Part shown: in pieces, positions 1 to 8,233 of the stretch | Position numbering within the stretch: the stretch's first letter is position 1 | Layout of the letters: each line of letters opens with the position of its first letter | From: Streptomyces sp. NBC_01262 | GTDB taxonomy: Bacteria > Actinomycetota > Actinomycetes > Streptomycetales > Streptomycetaceae | DNA: 64,000 nucleotides | Assembly (NCBI RefSeq): GCF_036226365.1 | Contig: NZ_CP108462.1 | Location: 8,600,001-8,664,000, forward strand | Reading direction: 5' to 3' | Position numbers and translations under genes: made by a program | The notes under the pieces: generated by a model | Told to the model about the DNA's origin: nothing | Database searches by the model: none | Seen by the model: only the letters and a program-made list of their open reading frames with translations

Positions 1-450
1 GTGCCGGCTGTGACCTTCCGCCCGACCCGCACCCGTGCGGTGCTGCTGACGGCGGGCGGCGTGGCGTTCGGCATGTTCACGCTGATCGCCGTCCTGCTGC
101 CCGCCGACGGCGCCCGCCCGTGGGGCACCGGGGACCGGCTGGCCTTCGCCGGCACCGGGGCGCTGATCCTCGCCGTACTGGCCTGGCTCAGCCGCCCCAA
201 GGTCGTGGTGGACGCCGAGGGCATCACCGTCGTCAATCTGGTCACCCGGCGCCGCCTGGCCTGGGCCGAGATCGTCCGGGTGAATCTGCGCGCCGGCGAC
301 GCCTGGGTGCACCTCGACCTCGCCGACGGCACCAGCCTCGGCGTCATGGGCATCCAGCCTGGTGTCGGGCGCGAGCAGGCGCTGCGCGACGCGCGGGCGC
401 TGCGCGCGCTGGCCGAGGAGCACGGCACGGGGCAGCCGGGGCTCCGTTAG
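1..450 (+). CDS. PH-like (bPH6-type) membrane protein, 5' end at window edge
   Basis: Reads from a GTG at base 1 to a TAG, 149 aa if that GTG is the true start; the frame is open at the window edge, so the gene may begin upstream. Two hydrophobic stretches at about residues 14-34 and 48-63 suggest two membrane helices. They are followed by a soluble beta-rich part (PKVVVDAEGITVVNLVTRRR, then LAWAEIVRVNL) with the 'W-x-E-I' turn typical of small actinobacterial bacterial-PH proteins of the bPH6 family. No enzymatic motif is seen. It sits 172 nt upstream of the CNNM pair on the same strand. The family call rests on pattern recognition only; the molecular role is unknown. Confidence 0.7.
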   Translation: MPAVTFRPTRTRAVLLTAGGVAFGMFTLIAVLLPADGARPWGTGDRLAFAGTGALILAVLAWLSRPKVVVDAEGITVVNLVTRRRLAWAEIVRVNLRAGDAWVHLDLADGTSLGVMGIQPGVGREQALRDARALRALAEEHGTGQPGLR

Positions 451-562
451 GGGTGCCAGGCCTGCCACTGGTGCCCGGTTCTTGATTACTCTGGAACCCC
501 GCACAGGACGCCGCACCGCCTCGTGCCCGTGTACGACCCAAGGAGTGACAACCAAGTTCGAT

Positions 563-575
563 GGACGGACCGTCC
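563..575. promoter_or_regulatory. GGACGG-A-CCGTCC inverted repeat upstream of the CNNM pair
   Basis: A 6-bp inverted repeat with a one-base spacer, 48 nt before the first CNNM-type start codon. It could be an operator or part of a weak stem after the preceding gene. Nothing else stands out in the 172-nt gap. Confidence 0.3.
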
Positions 576-622
576 GGTAGTACCTGCGCCACCGCGTTCT
601 TCCGACATCCCGGAGCGGTGGC

Positions 623-1954
623 ATGAGCGCTCAACTGTCCTCGTGGCTGCTTCTCGCGACAGCCTTTGTCCTGATCCTCGCCAACGGGTTCTTCGTCGCC
701 GCCGAATTCGGCCTGGTGACCGTGGAGCGGCCCGCCGCCGAACGCGCCGCCGCGGAGGGCGACCGCCGGGCCCGCAGTGTGGTGGAGGCCCTGCGCAAGC
801 TGTCCTTCCAGCTCTCCGGCACCCAGCTCGGCATCACCATCACCTCGCTGGTGGTGGGCATGCTCGCCGAGCCCGCCCTCGCCGTGCTCCTCGCCGGTCC
901 GGTCACCGCGATCGGCATCCCGGAGGGCGCTGCCCCCACGATCGCCGTCGTCATCGGCATGGGGCTCGCCTCCGCCGTACAGATGGTCATCGGCGAGCTC
1001 GTCCCCAAGAACTGGGCCGTCTCCCGGCCACTGCAGGTGGCCCGCATGGTGGCCGGCCCGCAGCGGGCCTTCTCCGCCCTGTTCCGGCCGGTCATCGAAT
1101 TCCTCAACACCGCCGCCAACCGCCTGGTCCGCGCGCTCGGCGTCGAGCCGGCCGACGAGCTGGCATCGGCCCGTACGCCCACCGAACTGGTCTCCCTCGC
1201 CCGGCACTCGGCGCGGGCCGGGGTCATCGAACAGGACACCGCCGACCTGTTCGTACGCACCATCTCGCTCGGCGACCTCACCGCGGAGAACGTGATGACC
1301 CCGCGCGTACGCGTCAGCGCGCTGGAGGACACCGCCACCGCCGCCGACGTCCTCAACCTCACCCGGGCCACCGGGCTCTCCCGCTTCCCCGTCTACCGTG
1401 AGCGGCTGGACGACACGATAGGGATGGTCGGCCTCAAGGACGCCCTCGCGGTCCCCGCGCACCTGCGGGACCGCACCCCGGTGGGCCGGATCGCGGTCGC
1501 GCCGCTGCTCGTCCCCGAGACGTTGCCGGTGCAGCAGCTCCTGGAGCAGCTGCGCAGCCAGCAGCCCATCGCGGTCGTCGTCGACGAGTACGGCGGCACC
1601 GCCGGCCTGGTCACCCTGGAGGACATCGTCGAGGAGCTCGTCGGCGAGGTCCGCGACGAGCACGACACCGTCGACCTCCCCGAGCTCGCCCCCGTCCAGC
1701 CCGACGGCGCCGGCCGCCCGGCCTGGGACGCCGACGGCAGCTGCCGGGTCGACATCCTCGCCCGCATCGGCCTGGCGGCGCCCGAGGGGCCGTACGAGAC
1801 CGTGGCCGGGCTCGTCGCCGACCTGCTGGGGCGGATCCCCGTGCCGGGCGACGTGGCACAGCTGCCGGGCTGGGAGCTGCGGGTGCGGGAGGTCTCCCAT
1901 CACCGGGCGGAAAGGGTTCGCCTGGTGCGTGTCGGGGAGGGTGGCGACCGATGA
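623..1954 (+). CDS. CNNM/hemolysin C family protein with CBS pair (first of tandem)
   Basis: 443 aa. The N-terminal CNNM (DUF21) membrane domain covers about residues 1-190, with helices beginning SSWLLLATAFVLILANGFFV and the family signatures AAEFGLV, QLGITITSLVVGMLAEPA and VIGELVPKNWAV. A CBS pair follows (FVRTISLGDLTAENVMTPR; GLSRFPVYRE; PIAVVVDEYGGTAGLVTLED) and then a CorC/HlyC-type C-terminal domain (about 360-435). Family members are membrane proteins linked to Mg2+/Co2+ transport or efflux; hemolytic activity is usually only a historical label. The stop overlaps the next gene's start (ATGA), so the two paralogues are translationally coupled. Confidence 0.9.
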   Translation: MSAQLSSWLLLATAFVLILANGFFVAAEFGLVTVERPAAERAAAEGDRRARSVVEALRKLSFQLSGTQLGITITSLVVGMLAEPALAVLLAGPVTAIGIPEGAAPTIAVVIGMGLASAVQMVIGELVPKNWAVSRPLQVARMVAGPQRAFSALFRPVIEFLNTAANRLVRALGVEPADELASARTPTELVSLARHSARAGVIEQDTADLFVRTISLGDLTAENVMTPRVRVSALEDTATAADVLNLTRATGLSRFPVYRERLDDTIGMVGLKDALAVPAHLRDRTPVGRIAVAPLLVPETLPVQQLLEQLRSQQPIAVVVDEYGGTAGLVTLEDIVEELVGEVRDEHDTVDLPELAPVQPDGAGRPAWDADGSCRVDILARIGLAAPEGPYETVAGLVADLLGRIPVPGDVAQLPGWELRVREVSHHRAERVRLVRVGEGGDR

Positions 1955-3003
1955 GTGTTCTGCAGCTTTTCTTCGCGGCGCTGCTCGTGCTCGCCAACGG
2001 TTTCTTCGTCGGCGCCGAGTTCGCGCTCGTCTCCGTACGCCGCAGCCAGATCGAGCCGCTCGCCGGCAAGCAGCGGCGTGCGCGCACGGTGCTGCACGGC
2101 CTGGAGAACCTGCCCCAGATGATGGCTGCCGCCCAGTTCGGCATCACCATCTGCTCACTGACCCTGGGCGCGGTCGCCGAGCCGACGGTGGCGCACCTGC
2201 TGGAGCCGCTCTTCGAGGCGGTCCACCTGCCGGACCAGCTGATCCATCCACTGGGCTATGTGATCGCCCTCGCGGTCGTCGTCTTCCTGCATCTGGTCAT
2301 CGGCGAGATGGTGCCCAAGAATCTCGCGATGGCCGCGCCGGAGAAGACCGCGATGTGGCTCAGCCCCGGGCTGGTCGGCTTCGCGCGGGTCTTCCGGCCG
2401 GTGATCGCCGTGCTCGGAGCCTGCGCGCGGCTGGTGCTGAGGCTGTTCCGGGTCGAGCCCAAGGACGAGGTCGACGCGGTCTTCACCAGCGAGGAGCTCA
2501 CCCTGCTCGTCGAGGACGCCCGGGCGGCCGGTCTCCTCGACGACGGCGAGCAGGAGCGCCTGGAGGACGCCCTCGAACTGGGCACCCGCCCCGTCACCGA
2601 CGTCCTTCTGCAGCCCGCCTCCCTCGTCACGGTCGACGCTTCCGTCACCCCGCGCCGGGTCGAGGACCTCACCGTCAGCACGGGTTACTCCCGCTTCCCC
2701 GTCGTCGCCCCCGACGGCGCCTACCTCGGCTACCTCCACGTCAAGGACGTCCTCGACCTGGAGGAATCCGACCGCCCCGTCCCCGCGCGGCTGTGGCGGC
2801 CGATGGCCACCCTGCGGGCCGAGCTGCCGCTCGACGACGCGCTCACGCAGATGCGGCGTGCGGCGTCCCACCTCGCCACGGTCGCGGATTCCGGTGGCCG
2901 CGTGCTCGGGCTCGTCGCCCTGGAGGATGTCCTCGAAATGCTCGTCGGCGAGGTCCGCGACCCGGCACACCGCGCGGCTCCGCCGCGCGCGCTGGCCGGT
3001 TAG
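1951..3003 (+). CDS. CNNM/hemolysin C family protein with CBS pair (second of tandem)
   Basis: 350 aa, shorter than its upstream paralogue because it ends soon after the second CBS domain and lacks the CorC/HlyC C-terminal domain. The CNNM membrane part shows LLVLANGFFVGAEFALVSVR, AAAQFGITICSLTLGAVAEP and VIGEMVPKNLAM. The CBS pair includes TGYSRFPVV and GRVLGLVALEDVLEMLVGEV. It starts by ATGA overlap with the preceding gene. Such a full-length plus short CNNM pair is common in actinomycetes, and the two products may form a heteromeric transporter (inference). Its stop codon lies in the left arm of the 3001-3018 hairpin. Confidence 0.9.
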   Translation: MSVLQLFFAALLVLANGFFVGAEFALVSVRRSQIEPLAGKQRRARTVLHGLENLPQMMAAAQFGITICSLTLGAVAEPTVAHLLEPLFEAVHLPDQLIHPLGYVIALAVVVFLHLVIGEMVPKNLAMAAPEKTAMWLSPGLVGFARVFRPVIAVLGACARLVLRLFRVEPKDEVDAVFTSEELTLLVEDARAAGLLDDGEQERLEDALELGTRPVTDVLLQPASLVTVDASVTPRRVEDLTVSTGYSRFPVVAPDGAYLGYLHVKDVLDLEESDRPVPARLWRPMATLRAELPLDDALTQMRRAASHLATVADSGGRVLGLVALEDVLEMLVGEVRDPAHRAAPPRALAG

Positions 3004-3018
3004 GGCGGACAGACCCTA
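3001..3018. terminator. Short bidirectional terminator-like hairpin (CTAGGG family)
   Basis: TAGGG (3001-3005) and CCCTA (3014-3018) pair around an 8-nt loop containing GGACAG. Both convergent genes end inside it: the left arm holds one TAG stop and the right arm the other. It matches the longer elements at 7045-7086 and 45313-45333, which share the CTAGGG arms and the GGACAG core. Confidence 0.5.
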
Positions 3019-4911
3019 GTCGGCCGGGTCCGGCGGGGGCAGGCCCGGGCCCCTGCCGGACAGGACCTCGCCGTAGGCCTGCATCAGGTCGGGCAGGCGC
3101 AGCGTGGAGAGGTCGTCGCGGCTGGGCGCCCCGGGGTAGCCGGAGAGCCGCAGGTCGCGGTAGGCGCAGCTCTTCTCGTAGAGGGTGCGCAGGAAGCGGC
3201 CGTTGCCGAGCTCGTCGATCCAGCCCTGGTCGACGACGTGGCCGGAGATGGCGAGGAGCTCGTCGAGGGCCTCGTCGTCCCAGTGGTCGCCGTTGTCGGC
3301 GGCGAGGACCTCGCCGATGCGGGTCAGTTCCAGGGGCCGGTAGCTGGGGAAGTCCACGCGGGTGGTGAAGCGGGAGCCGAGGCCGGGGTTGGCGGCCAGG
3401 AGCCGGTCCATGCCCTCGGGGTAGCCGGCGAGGATCACGACGAGGCGGTCGCGGTTGTCCTCGGCGCGCTTCAGGAGCACCTGGAGGGCCTCGTCGCCGT
3501 ACGCGTCGCCCTTGGTGTAGCCGGTGTTGGACAGGGCGTAGGCCTCGTCGACGAACAGGACGCCGCCCAGGGCGGAGTCGATCAGCTCATTGGCCTTGAC
3601 GGCGGTCTGGCCGAGGAACTCCCCGACCAGGTCGGAGCGCTGGGCCTCGACGAGGTGGTCGCCGCCGAGCAGGCCGAGGGCGTAGAAGACCCGGCCGAGG
3701 ATGCGGGCGACGGTGGTTTTGCCGGTGCCGGAGGGGCCGGAGAAGACGAAGTGCCGCTTGGGCGGCTGGACGGGGAGGCCCTGGCCGGTGCGCAGGCGGG
3801 CCATGCGCAGCTGGGCGGACAGGGCGCGGACCTGGCGCTTGACGGGGTCGAGGCCGACCATGCGGTCCAGCTCGGCGAGGGCTTCGGCGAGCAGGACGGG
3901 GTCGGGCGCCACGACCGGGACATCGGACGGCGGGATGGGGGTGACCGGCAGGACGACCCGGTCGCGTACATCGTCGTCGAGCGGGCCGGGGCCGGACAGC
4001 AGGTCGTCCAGGAACGGGCCGGCGGGCGGCTGGCCGGTGCCGGGCGGCGGCAGGGGATCGGGGTCGGCCAGGGTGTCCGGCACGAGCTGGCCGAGGCCGA
4101 GGCCCGCCGCGGTGACGGAGGCGAGGTCGGCGCCGCTCTCGTCGAGGATGTCGGCCTCGTTGATCGCGGTGAGCCGGGCGGCGGTGTCCATGAAGGCCGG
4201 GTCGACCCGGTGCACGGCCCGGTACAGCGGCAGCGCGGCGGCCGTGCGCCCGGTGCCCTCGTACGCGCGGGCCAGCCAGTAGCGCAGCTCCTTGCGCTGC
4301 GGCTGCTCGCTGCGGCACCGCATCAGCGCGGCGGCGAGCAGCGGCTCGGCCTGCCCGCACAGCTCCAGCCGGACCCGGGCCATGCCGCCGAACAGGCCGG
4401 CCTCGATGCCGAGCACGGGGTCGCCGAGCAGCGGCTCGGTGTGCCGCACCAACTGCTCCCAGTCCTTGACCAGATAGGCGCGGCAGGCGTGCAGGAACCG
4501 TACGTGCGGATCGGTGTCGATGGGCGGGCACTCGGCCAGCGCGCGGTCCAGCTCGGCGACATGGCGGCCGTCCAGCCAGTGCGAGGCGTGCGCGAGCAGC
4601 AGGTCGCGGCCGGTCTCCAGGACCGGCTGCACCCACCAGCCCAGCCAGTACCAGGAGTTCATGGAACGGCCGTGGCGGTTGCGCTGCTCGCCGAAGCGGT
4701 CGCGGTGCCGGTACATCTGCAGCAGCGCGGTGGAGGTGTCGGCCCGCAGCGCGTGCAGACCCAGCCAGGCGTCGGCCATACCCGGGTCGAGCCGGACGGC
4801 GGCGCGGAACTCCTCCTCGGCATGGGGATAGGCGCCCACGGTGTAGGCGTCCACAGCCCGCGACCAGGCACGGTCGGCCGGGGAATCGGAGTATTCCATA
4901 CCGAAGTCCAT
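3016..4911 (-). CDS. CbxX/CfxQ-type AAA ATPase with helical TPR-like N-terminus
   Basis: 631 aa from the ATG at 4911, which is preceded by GGTGGGGA; an in-frame ATG at 5010 has no comparable ribosome site. Residues 1-300 are helical and repeat-like (AVDAYTVGAYPHAEEEFRAA, then tandem Ala/Leu-rich helices), as in the N-terminus of type VII secretion EccA proteins. The C-terminal AAA module has Walker A GPSGTGKTT near residue 390, Walker B VLFVDEAYAL near 450 and an arginine-finger region GLGSRFTTRVDFP. The architecture is EccA-like, but no esx, eccB-E or mycP gene is nearby, so a stand-alone CbxX-type chaperone ATPase is the safer call. It is convergent with the CNNM pair. Confidence 0.85.
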   Translation of the reverse strand: MDFGMEYSDSPADRAWSRAVDAYTVGAYPHAEEEFRAAVRLDPGMADAWLGLHALRADTSTALLQMYRHRDRFGEQRNRHGRSMNSWYWLGWWVQPVLETGRDLLLAHASHWLDGRHVAELDRALAECPPIDTDPHVRFLHACRAYLVKDWEQLVRHTEPLLGDPVLGIEAGLFGGMARVRLELCGQAEPLLAAALMRCRSEQPQRKELRYWLARAYEGTGRTAAALPLYRAVHRVDPAFMDTAARLTAINEADILDESGADLASVTAAGLGLGQLVPDTLADPDPLPPPGTGQPPAGPFLDDLLSGPGPLDDDVRDRVVLPVTPIPPSDVPVVAPDPVLLAEALAELDRMVGLDPVKRQVRALSAQLRMARLRTGQGLPVQPPKRHFVFSGPSGTGKTTVARILGRVFYALGLLGGDHLVEAQRSDLVGEFLGQTAVKANELIDSALGGVLFVDEAYALSNTGYTKGDAYGDEALQVLLKRAEDNRDRLVVILAGYPEGMDRLLAANPGLGSRFTTRVDFPSYRPLELTRIGEVLAADNGDHWDDEALDELLAISGHVVDQGWIDELGNGRFLRTLYEKSCAYRDLRLSGYPGAPSRDDLSTLRLPDLMQAYGEVLSGRGPGLPPPDPAD

Positions 4912-4969
4912 CAGATCCCCACCAACCGTTCCCCCAATGCGCGTCCCCGAGCCCGGAGTTGGTGCAGGG

Positions 4970-4982
4970 TGTGTCGTACACA
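4970..4982. promoter_or_regulatory. TGTGT-CGT-ACACA inverted repeat upstream of the AAA ATPase
   Basis: A 5-bp inverted repeat with a 3-nt spacer, 59 nt upstream of the AAA ATPase start. It is a possible operator in the divergent region 4912-5464; no regulator gene is adjacent, so the evidence is weak. Confidence 0.25.
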
Positions 4983-5110
4983 TATACCCGTCACCGCAAC
5001 CCGTTCGCATGGTACTCGGGAGATCCGGCCTGCCGAAGAGTGGTGCACGCGGTGACAGCGTGTAAGGAAAACAGCCCGCAGCAGGCCCATTTGTCCAGTG
5101 CGGGCAGAAC

Positions 5111-5146
5111 GAAGCCCCCGGTCACGGGGGAACAACCGGGGGCTTC
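5111..5146. terminator. Perfect 12-bp hairpin in the 4912-5464 intergenic region
   Basis: GAAGCCCCCGGT (5111-5122) pairs perfectly with ACCGGGGGCTTC (5135-5146) around a 12-nt loop. It lies between two divergent genes, so it ends neither. It may terminate an unannotated small RNA or leader, or act as a structured leader element. The rest of this 553-nt gap shows no convincing ORF, tRNA or repeat. Confidence 0.5.
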
Positions 5147-5451
5147 GCGTCAGGGGGTGCGTCGCTGGGGGGCGCGCATTCAGAACGTAAGTCCTGTATG
5201 GCTCCCGGGTCAAGCCACCTCGAAGCACTGTCCGAGAGCCTTGGCGGGCCGCAGCGCACCGACTGCAACCGGTCACGGTGCGTGAGCAGAACGGCATTTC
5301 GGGACCGCCCCACCGGTCTCACCGGCACCTTGTTTCCGTCGTTCACCGGCCGTCCCGGCAGTGATGCGGAAGCGCTGAGGCGGATCCGCGGCGGATCGTC
5401 GCGCTTCGCGCGCCCCGCGTCCGCATCCGGCCGTTCCCCCGGAGCCCGTCG

Positions 5452-5457
5452 TACCGT
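5452..5457 (+). promoter_or_regulatory. -10 box of a probable leaderless promoter
   Basis: TACCGT lies 7 nt before the ATG at 5465 with no Shine-Dalgarno between, the geometry expected of a leaderless actinomycete transcript. Confidence 0.4.
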
Positions 5458-5464
5458 GAGGCAC

Positions 5465-6592
5465 ATGACCGACTCCGCCACCGCCCAGCTCTACCCCGCC
5501 GAGCGTCTCTCGCTCGCCCGCAAGGCCGCCGCCGACGCGGGCCTGGACGCCCTGCTGATCTCGCCCGGCGCCGATCTGCGCTACCTCACCGGGTACCACG
5601 CCCACGTCAGCGAGCGCCTCGTCTGCCTGGCCGTCCCGGCCGTGGGCGAGCCCTTCCTCGTCGTGCCCGAACTGGAGCAGCCGGGAGCCGAGGCCTCGCC
5701 GCTGGGCGGGCTCGGCGTCGACATCATCGGCTGGGGCGAGACCGACGATCCATACGCCCTCGTCGCCGCCCGGCTCCCCGCAGGCCTGGAGCGGGTCGCC
5801 GTCGACAACCACATGTGGGCCGAGAAGGTGCTCGCCTTCCGCGCCGCCCTGCCCGGGGCCGGGCAGAGCCTTGCCGGGCGGGTGCTGCTGGAACTGCGCA
5901 TGCGCAAGACGCCCGCCGAGATCGAAGCGCTGCGCCGCGCGGGCGCCGCCATCGACCGCGTGCACCGCCGCATCGGCGAGTGGGTCCGCGCCGGGCGCAC
6001 CGAGCGCGAGGCCGCCCGCGACATCGCCGACGCCATCCTCCAGGCCGGCCACACCACCGCCGACTTCGTCATCGTCGCCTCCGGCCCCAACGGCGCCAGC
6101 CCGCACCACGAGGTCTCCGACCGCGTCATCCGCGCCGGCGACCCGGTCGTCGTCGACATCGGCGGCACGACCCAGGACGGCTACTGCTCGGACTCCACGC
6201 GCACGTACGCCGTCGGCGAACCGCCCGCCGCGTTCCGCGAGCTGTACGAGGTGCTGCAGCGCGCCCAGCACGCGCAGATCCAGGCCATCCGCCCCGGCAT
6301 CACCGCCGAGCAACTCGACGCCGTGGGCCGCGACATGATCGCCGCCGCCGGATACGGCGAGCACTTCATCCACCGCACCGGCCACGGCATCGGCCTGGAG
6401 ACCCACGAGGAGCCCTACATCGTGTCCGGCAGCACCCGGCCCCTGGAGCCGGGCATGGCCTTCTCCGTCGAGCCCGGCATCTACCTCCCGGGCCGCTTCG
6501 GGGCGCGCATCGAGGACATCGCGGTCTGCACCGCCGACGGCGGTGAGCGCCTCAACCTGACGGCACGGGATCTGGTCGTACTGCCCAGTTAG
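5465..6592 (+). CDS. M24 family Xaa-Pro (aminopeptidase P type) metallopeptidase
   Basis: 375 aa. An N-terminal creatinase/prolidase-N domain (about 1-135; LLISPGADLRYLTGYHAHVS) precedes the pita-bread M24 domain. The five metal ligands of the family are visible: Asp near 230 in VVVDIGGTTQDG, Asp near 241 in SDSTRT, His near 307 in TGHGIG, Glu in SVEPGIY and Glu near 349 in RIEDI. It should remove N-terminal residues preceding proline, in the cytoplasm. The frame is open further upstream, but the ATG at 5465 matches the family N-terminus and sits correctly behind a -10 box. Confidence 0.92.
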   Translation: MTDSATAQLYPAERLSLARKAAADAGLDALLISPGADLRYLTGYHAHVSERLVCLAVPAVGEPFLVVPELEQPGAEASPLGGLGVDIIGWGETDDPYALVAARLPAGLERVAVDNHMWAEKVLAFRAALPGAGQSLAGRVLLELRMRKTPAEIEALRRAGAAIDRVHRRIGEWVRAGRTEREAARDIADAILQAGHTTADFVIVASGPNGASPHHEVSDRVIRAGDPVVVDIGGTTQDGYCSDSTRTYAVGEPPAAFRELYEVLQRAQHAQIQAIRPGITAEQLDAVGRDMIAAAGYGEHFIHRTGHGIGLETHEEPYIVSGSTRPLEPGMAFSVEPGIYLPGRFGARIEDIAVCTADGGERLNLTARDLVVLPS

Positions 6593-6700
6593 TCCGATGT
6601 GTTGACGGGCGGTACGGCAGGGGGGTATCCCGTAATTCTTCGGTGTGTGGTGTCGACCGCGCCACGCCCCGTCAGGCAGCGGGAGTCGGGGGCCTTCTCC

Positions 6701-7138
6701 ATGTTCGAGGAACAGCAAGAGTTCGTTTTCGGGGTGCGCGAACGGTCGGTGGGGGCCACCGCCGTCGTGGAGGTCACGGGGGAACTGGACATCGTGGCCG
6801 CGGCGGCGGTGTCCGTCCGCCTCGACGAACTGACCACCGGGAGCAGTCCGGACGTCGTCCTGGACCTGCGCGGGATCACCTTCATGGACTGCGGCGGCCT
6901 CGCCGCCCTCGTCCGGGTCCGCAAGCGCGTCCTGGAGCGAGGGGGCCGCCTCGGCATCGTCAGCGACAGCCCCGCGGTGCTGCGCCTGCTCCGGCTGACC
7001 CGTATGACGCGGGCCTTCGCCCTCCACGACGACCTGGCCTCGGCGCTAGGGCCTGTCCGGCCGATCCTGGCCGGACAGGCCCTAGCCGCCCCCGGTCCCG
7101 TGGAGCACCCGGACGCGGCGAACGGCGCCATCGCCTGA
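6701..7138 (+). CDS. STAS-domain anti-sigma factor antagonist (RsbV/BldG type)
   Basis: 145 aa from the ATG at 6701; GTG codons at 6647/6650 are alternative starts. The STAS fold is clear: AVVEVTGELDIVAAAAVSVR, DVVLDLRGITFMDCGGLAAL and LLRLTRMTRAFALHDDLASA. The residue phosphorylated in RsbV-like proteins is normally Ser or Thr in 'F-x-D-S-S/T'; here the motif reads FMDCGG, with Cys in that place, so phospho-switching by a kinase anti-sigma factor may be lost or altered. The last 30 or so codons run through a perfect 18-bp hairpin (7045-7086), giving a tail not expected for the family. It is convergent with the DUF3048 gene. Confidence 0.87.
   Translation: MFEEQQEFVFGVRERSVGATAVVEVTGELDIVAAAAVSVRLDELTTGSSPDVVLDLRGITFMDCGGLAALVRVRKRVLERGGRLGIVSDSPAVLRLLRLTRMTRAFALHDDLASALGPVRPILAGQALAAPGPVEHPDAANGAIA
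7045..7086. terminator. 18-bp perfect hairpin inside the 3' end of the STAS gene (CTAGGG family)
   Basis: GCTAGGGCCTGTCCGGCC (7045-7062) and its exact complement (7069-7086) enclose the loop GATCCT. It is the longest member of a family also found at 3001-3018 and 45313-45333, each between convergent genes. Here it lies within the coding frame, about 50 nt before the stop. Confidence 0.65.
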
Positions 7139-7156
7139 TCCTCCCGCGCCCTCCCC

Positions 7157-8143
7157 TCAGGGCTTGGGCGCCAGGACGACCCAGACCTGCCCCGGCGCGA
7201 AACGCATGCGCGTGCCGTCCGTCGTGGTGAAGGCCGTGCCCTGCGCGGCGGAGGGCCGCGACCAGCGGGTGTCGTACGCCTTGCCGTCGCGCAGGACGAG
7301 CGCGCGGCCGGAGCCGACCGTCTCGGAGTAGGGGGAGGCGTTGCCCAGCCGGTCGTGGTAGCCGGAGGCCCGTACGGTGACGTACTGGACGACGACGGTC
7401 GGCGCGCCCAACTGGCCGCCCTCGGTGGCCTTCGCGGGCCGGCCGTCGAAGGACACGAGCCAGCGCGCCCGGTCGGCGGACCAGCGCAGGCCGACGGTGG
7501 CGGAGGGGAAGCGCACCGTTTCGCGGGCGGTGGGCGTGCCGCCGGAGGGGGCGGCGCCGAAGCGGAAGCCGATGTCGCGGGACAGGCTCGCGCCGGGCGC
7601 GGCGGCGAGCAGCTCGCGCGGGGAGGCGTAGAGGTTGTGCGGGGCCGGGCGGGCGGAGTCCCGGCTGTAGGCCTGCGGGGCGTGGGCGGGGGAGACATCG
7701 TGGACGGGGGCGGCGGCGATCAGCGGCAGCAGCTTGCTCTGGGCGCCGGAGTAGGCGAGCGCGGGGCTGCCGAACTGGCGGAGCAGCTCCAGGTCGGACT
7801 CCCGGGCGCTGCGCACCGGCCCGACCCGGGCGGGTGGCTGGGACGAGAAGACGGCGAGGATCCGGCTGAGGCCGCCCTCGACCTCCTCGACGTAGACGAT
7901 GTCCGCCTTCGTCAGACCGGTCTGGGGGCGGGCGGCCGCCACATTGTCGATCTTCACGGCCAGCACCGGGCGGGCTTCCTGCGCAGGCGCACCGGTGAAG
8001 GGCGCCGTGCCCGACGGGCCCGGCGACGGGCCGGTGTCCGCGTCCTCGCGGCCCCGGTCGCGATGGCTGATCGCGAGGGCGATCACGATCACCACGGCGG
8101 CGAGGACAGCCGCCCACCTACCCCAGCGCCGGTTCCCGGCCAT
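7157..8143 (-). CDS. DUF3048 family membrane-anchored extracytoplasmic protein
   Basis: 328 aa. One N-terminal hydrophobic segment (WAAVLAAVVIVIALAISH, about 10-27) without a lipobox Cys suggests a signal anchor, so the rest should be outside the membrane. The DUF3048 hallmarks are VLAVKIDNVAAARPQTGL, IVYVEEVEGGLSRILAVFSS, VGPVRSARESDLELLRQF and a C-terminal part ending RFAPGQVWVVLAPK. The family includes Bacillus YerB; its biochemical role is not established and no catalytic residues can be assigned. Convergent with the STAS gene; divergent from the transglutaminase gene over a short AT-rich gap. Confidence 0.85.
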   Translation of the reverse strand: MAGNRRWGRWAAVLAAVVIVIALAISHRDRGREDADTGPSPGPSGTAPFTGAPAQEARPVLAVKIDNVAAARPQTGLTKADIVYVEEVEGGLSRILAVFSSQPPARVGPVRSARESDLELLRQFGSPALAYSGAQSKLLPLIAAAPVHDVSPAHAPQAYSRDSARPAPHNLYASPRELLAAAPGASLSRDIGFRFGAAPSGGTPTARETVRFPSATVGLRWSADRARWLVSFDGRPAKATEGGQLGAPTVVVQYVTVRASGYHDRLGNASPYSETVGSGRALVLRDGKAYDTRWSRPSAAQGTAFTTTDGTRMRFAPGQVWVVLAPKP

Positions 8144-8220
8144 GCCAACCGCCTTATCGTCGGTCGTGCATAAATATTCTGAGATCGGAAAATCTATTGC
8201 AGCGTGCGCTTACATCTTCC

Positions 8221-8226
8221 TAGTAT
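8221..8226 (+). promoter_or_regulatory. -10 box of a probable leaderless promoter
   Basis: TAGTAT lies 7 nt before the ATG at 8234, inside a locally AT-rich divergent region (8144-8233). No Shine-Dalgarno is present between box and start. Confidence 0.5.
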
Positions 8227-8233
8227 CCGTCAC

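Noticed and set aside
344..1903. Long minus-strand open frame opposite the first CNNM gene
   Set aside because: Antisense shadow produced by GC-rich third positions; low-complexity Gly/Asp/Arg protein with no domain, while the plus strand has a clear CNNM protein.
3016..4911. Type VII secretion locus suggested by the EccA-like ATPase
   Set aside because: No FtsK-type EccC, EccB/D/E, mycosin or WXG100 gene occurs nearby.
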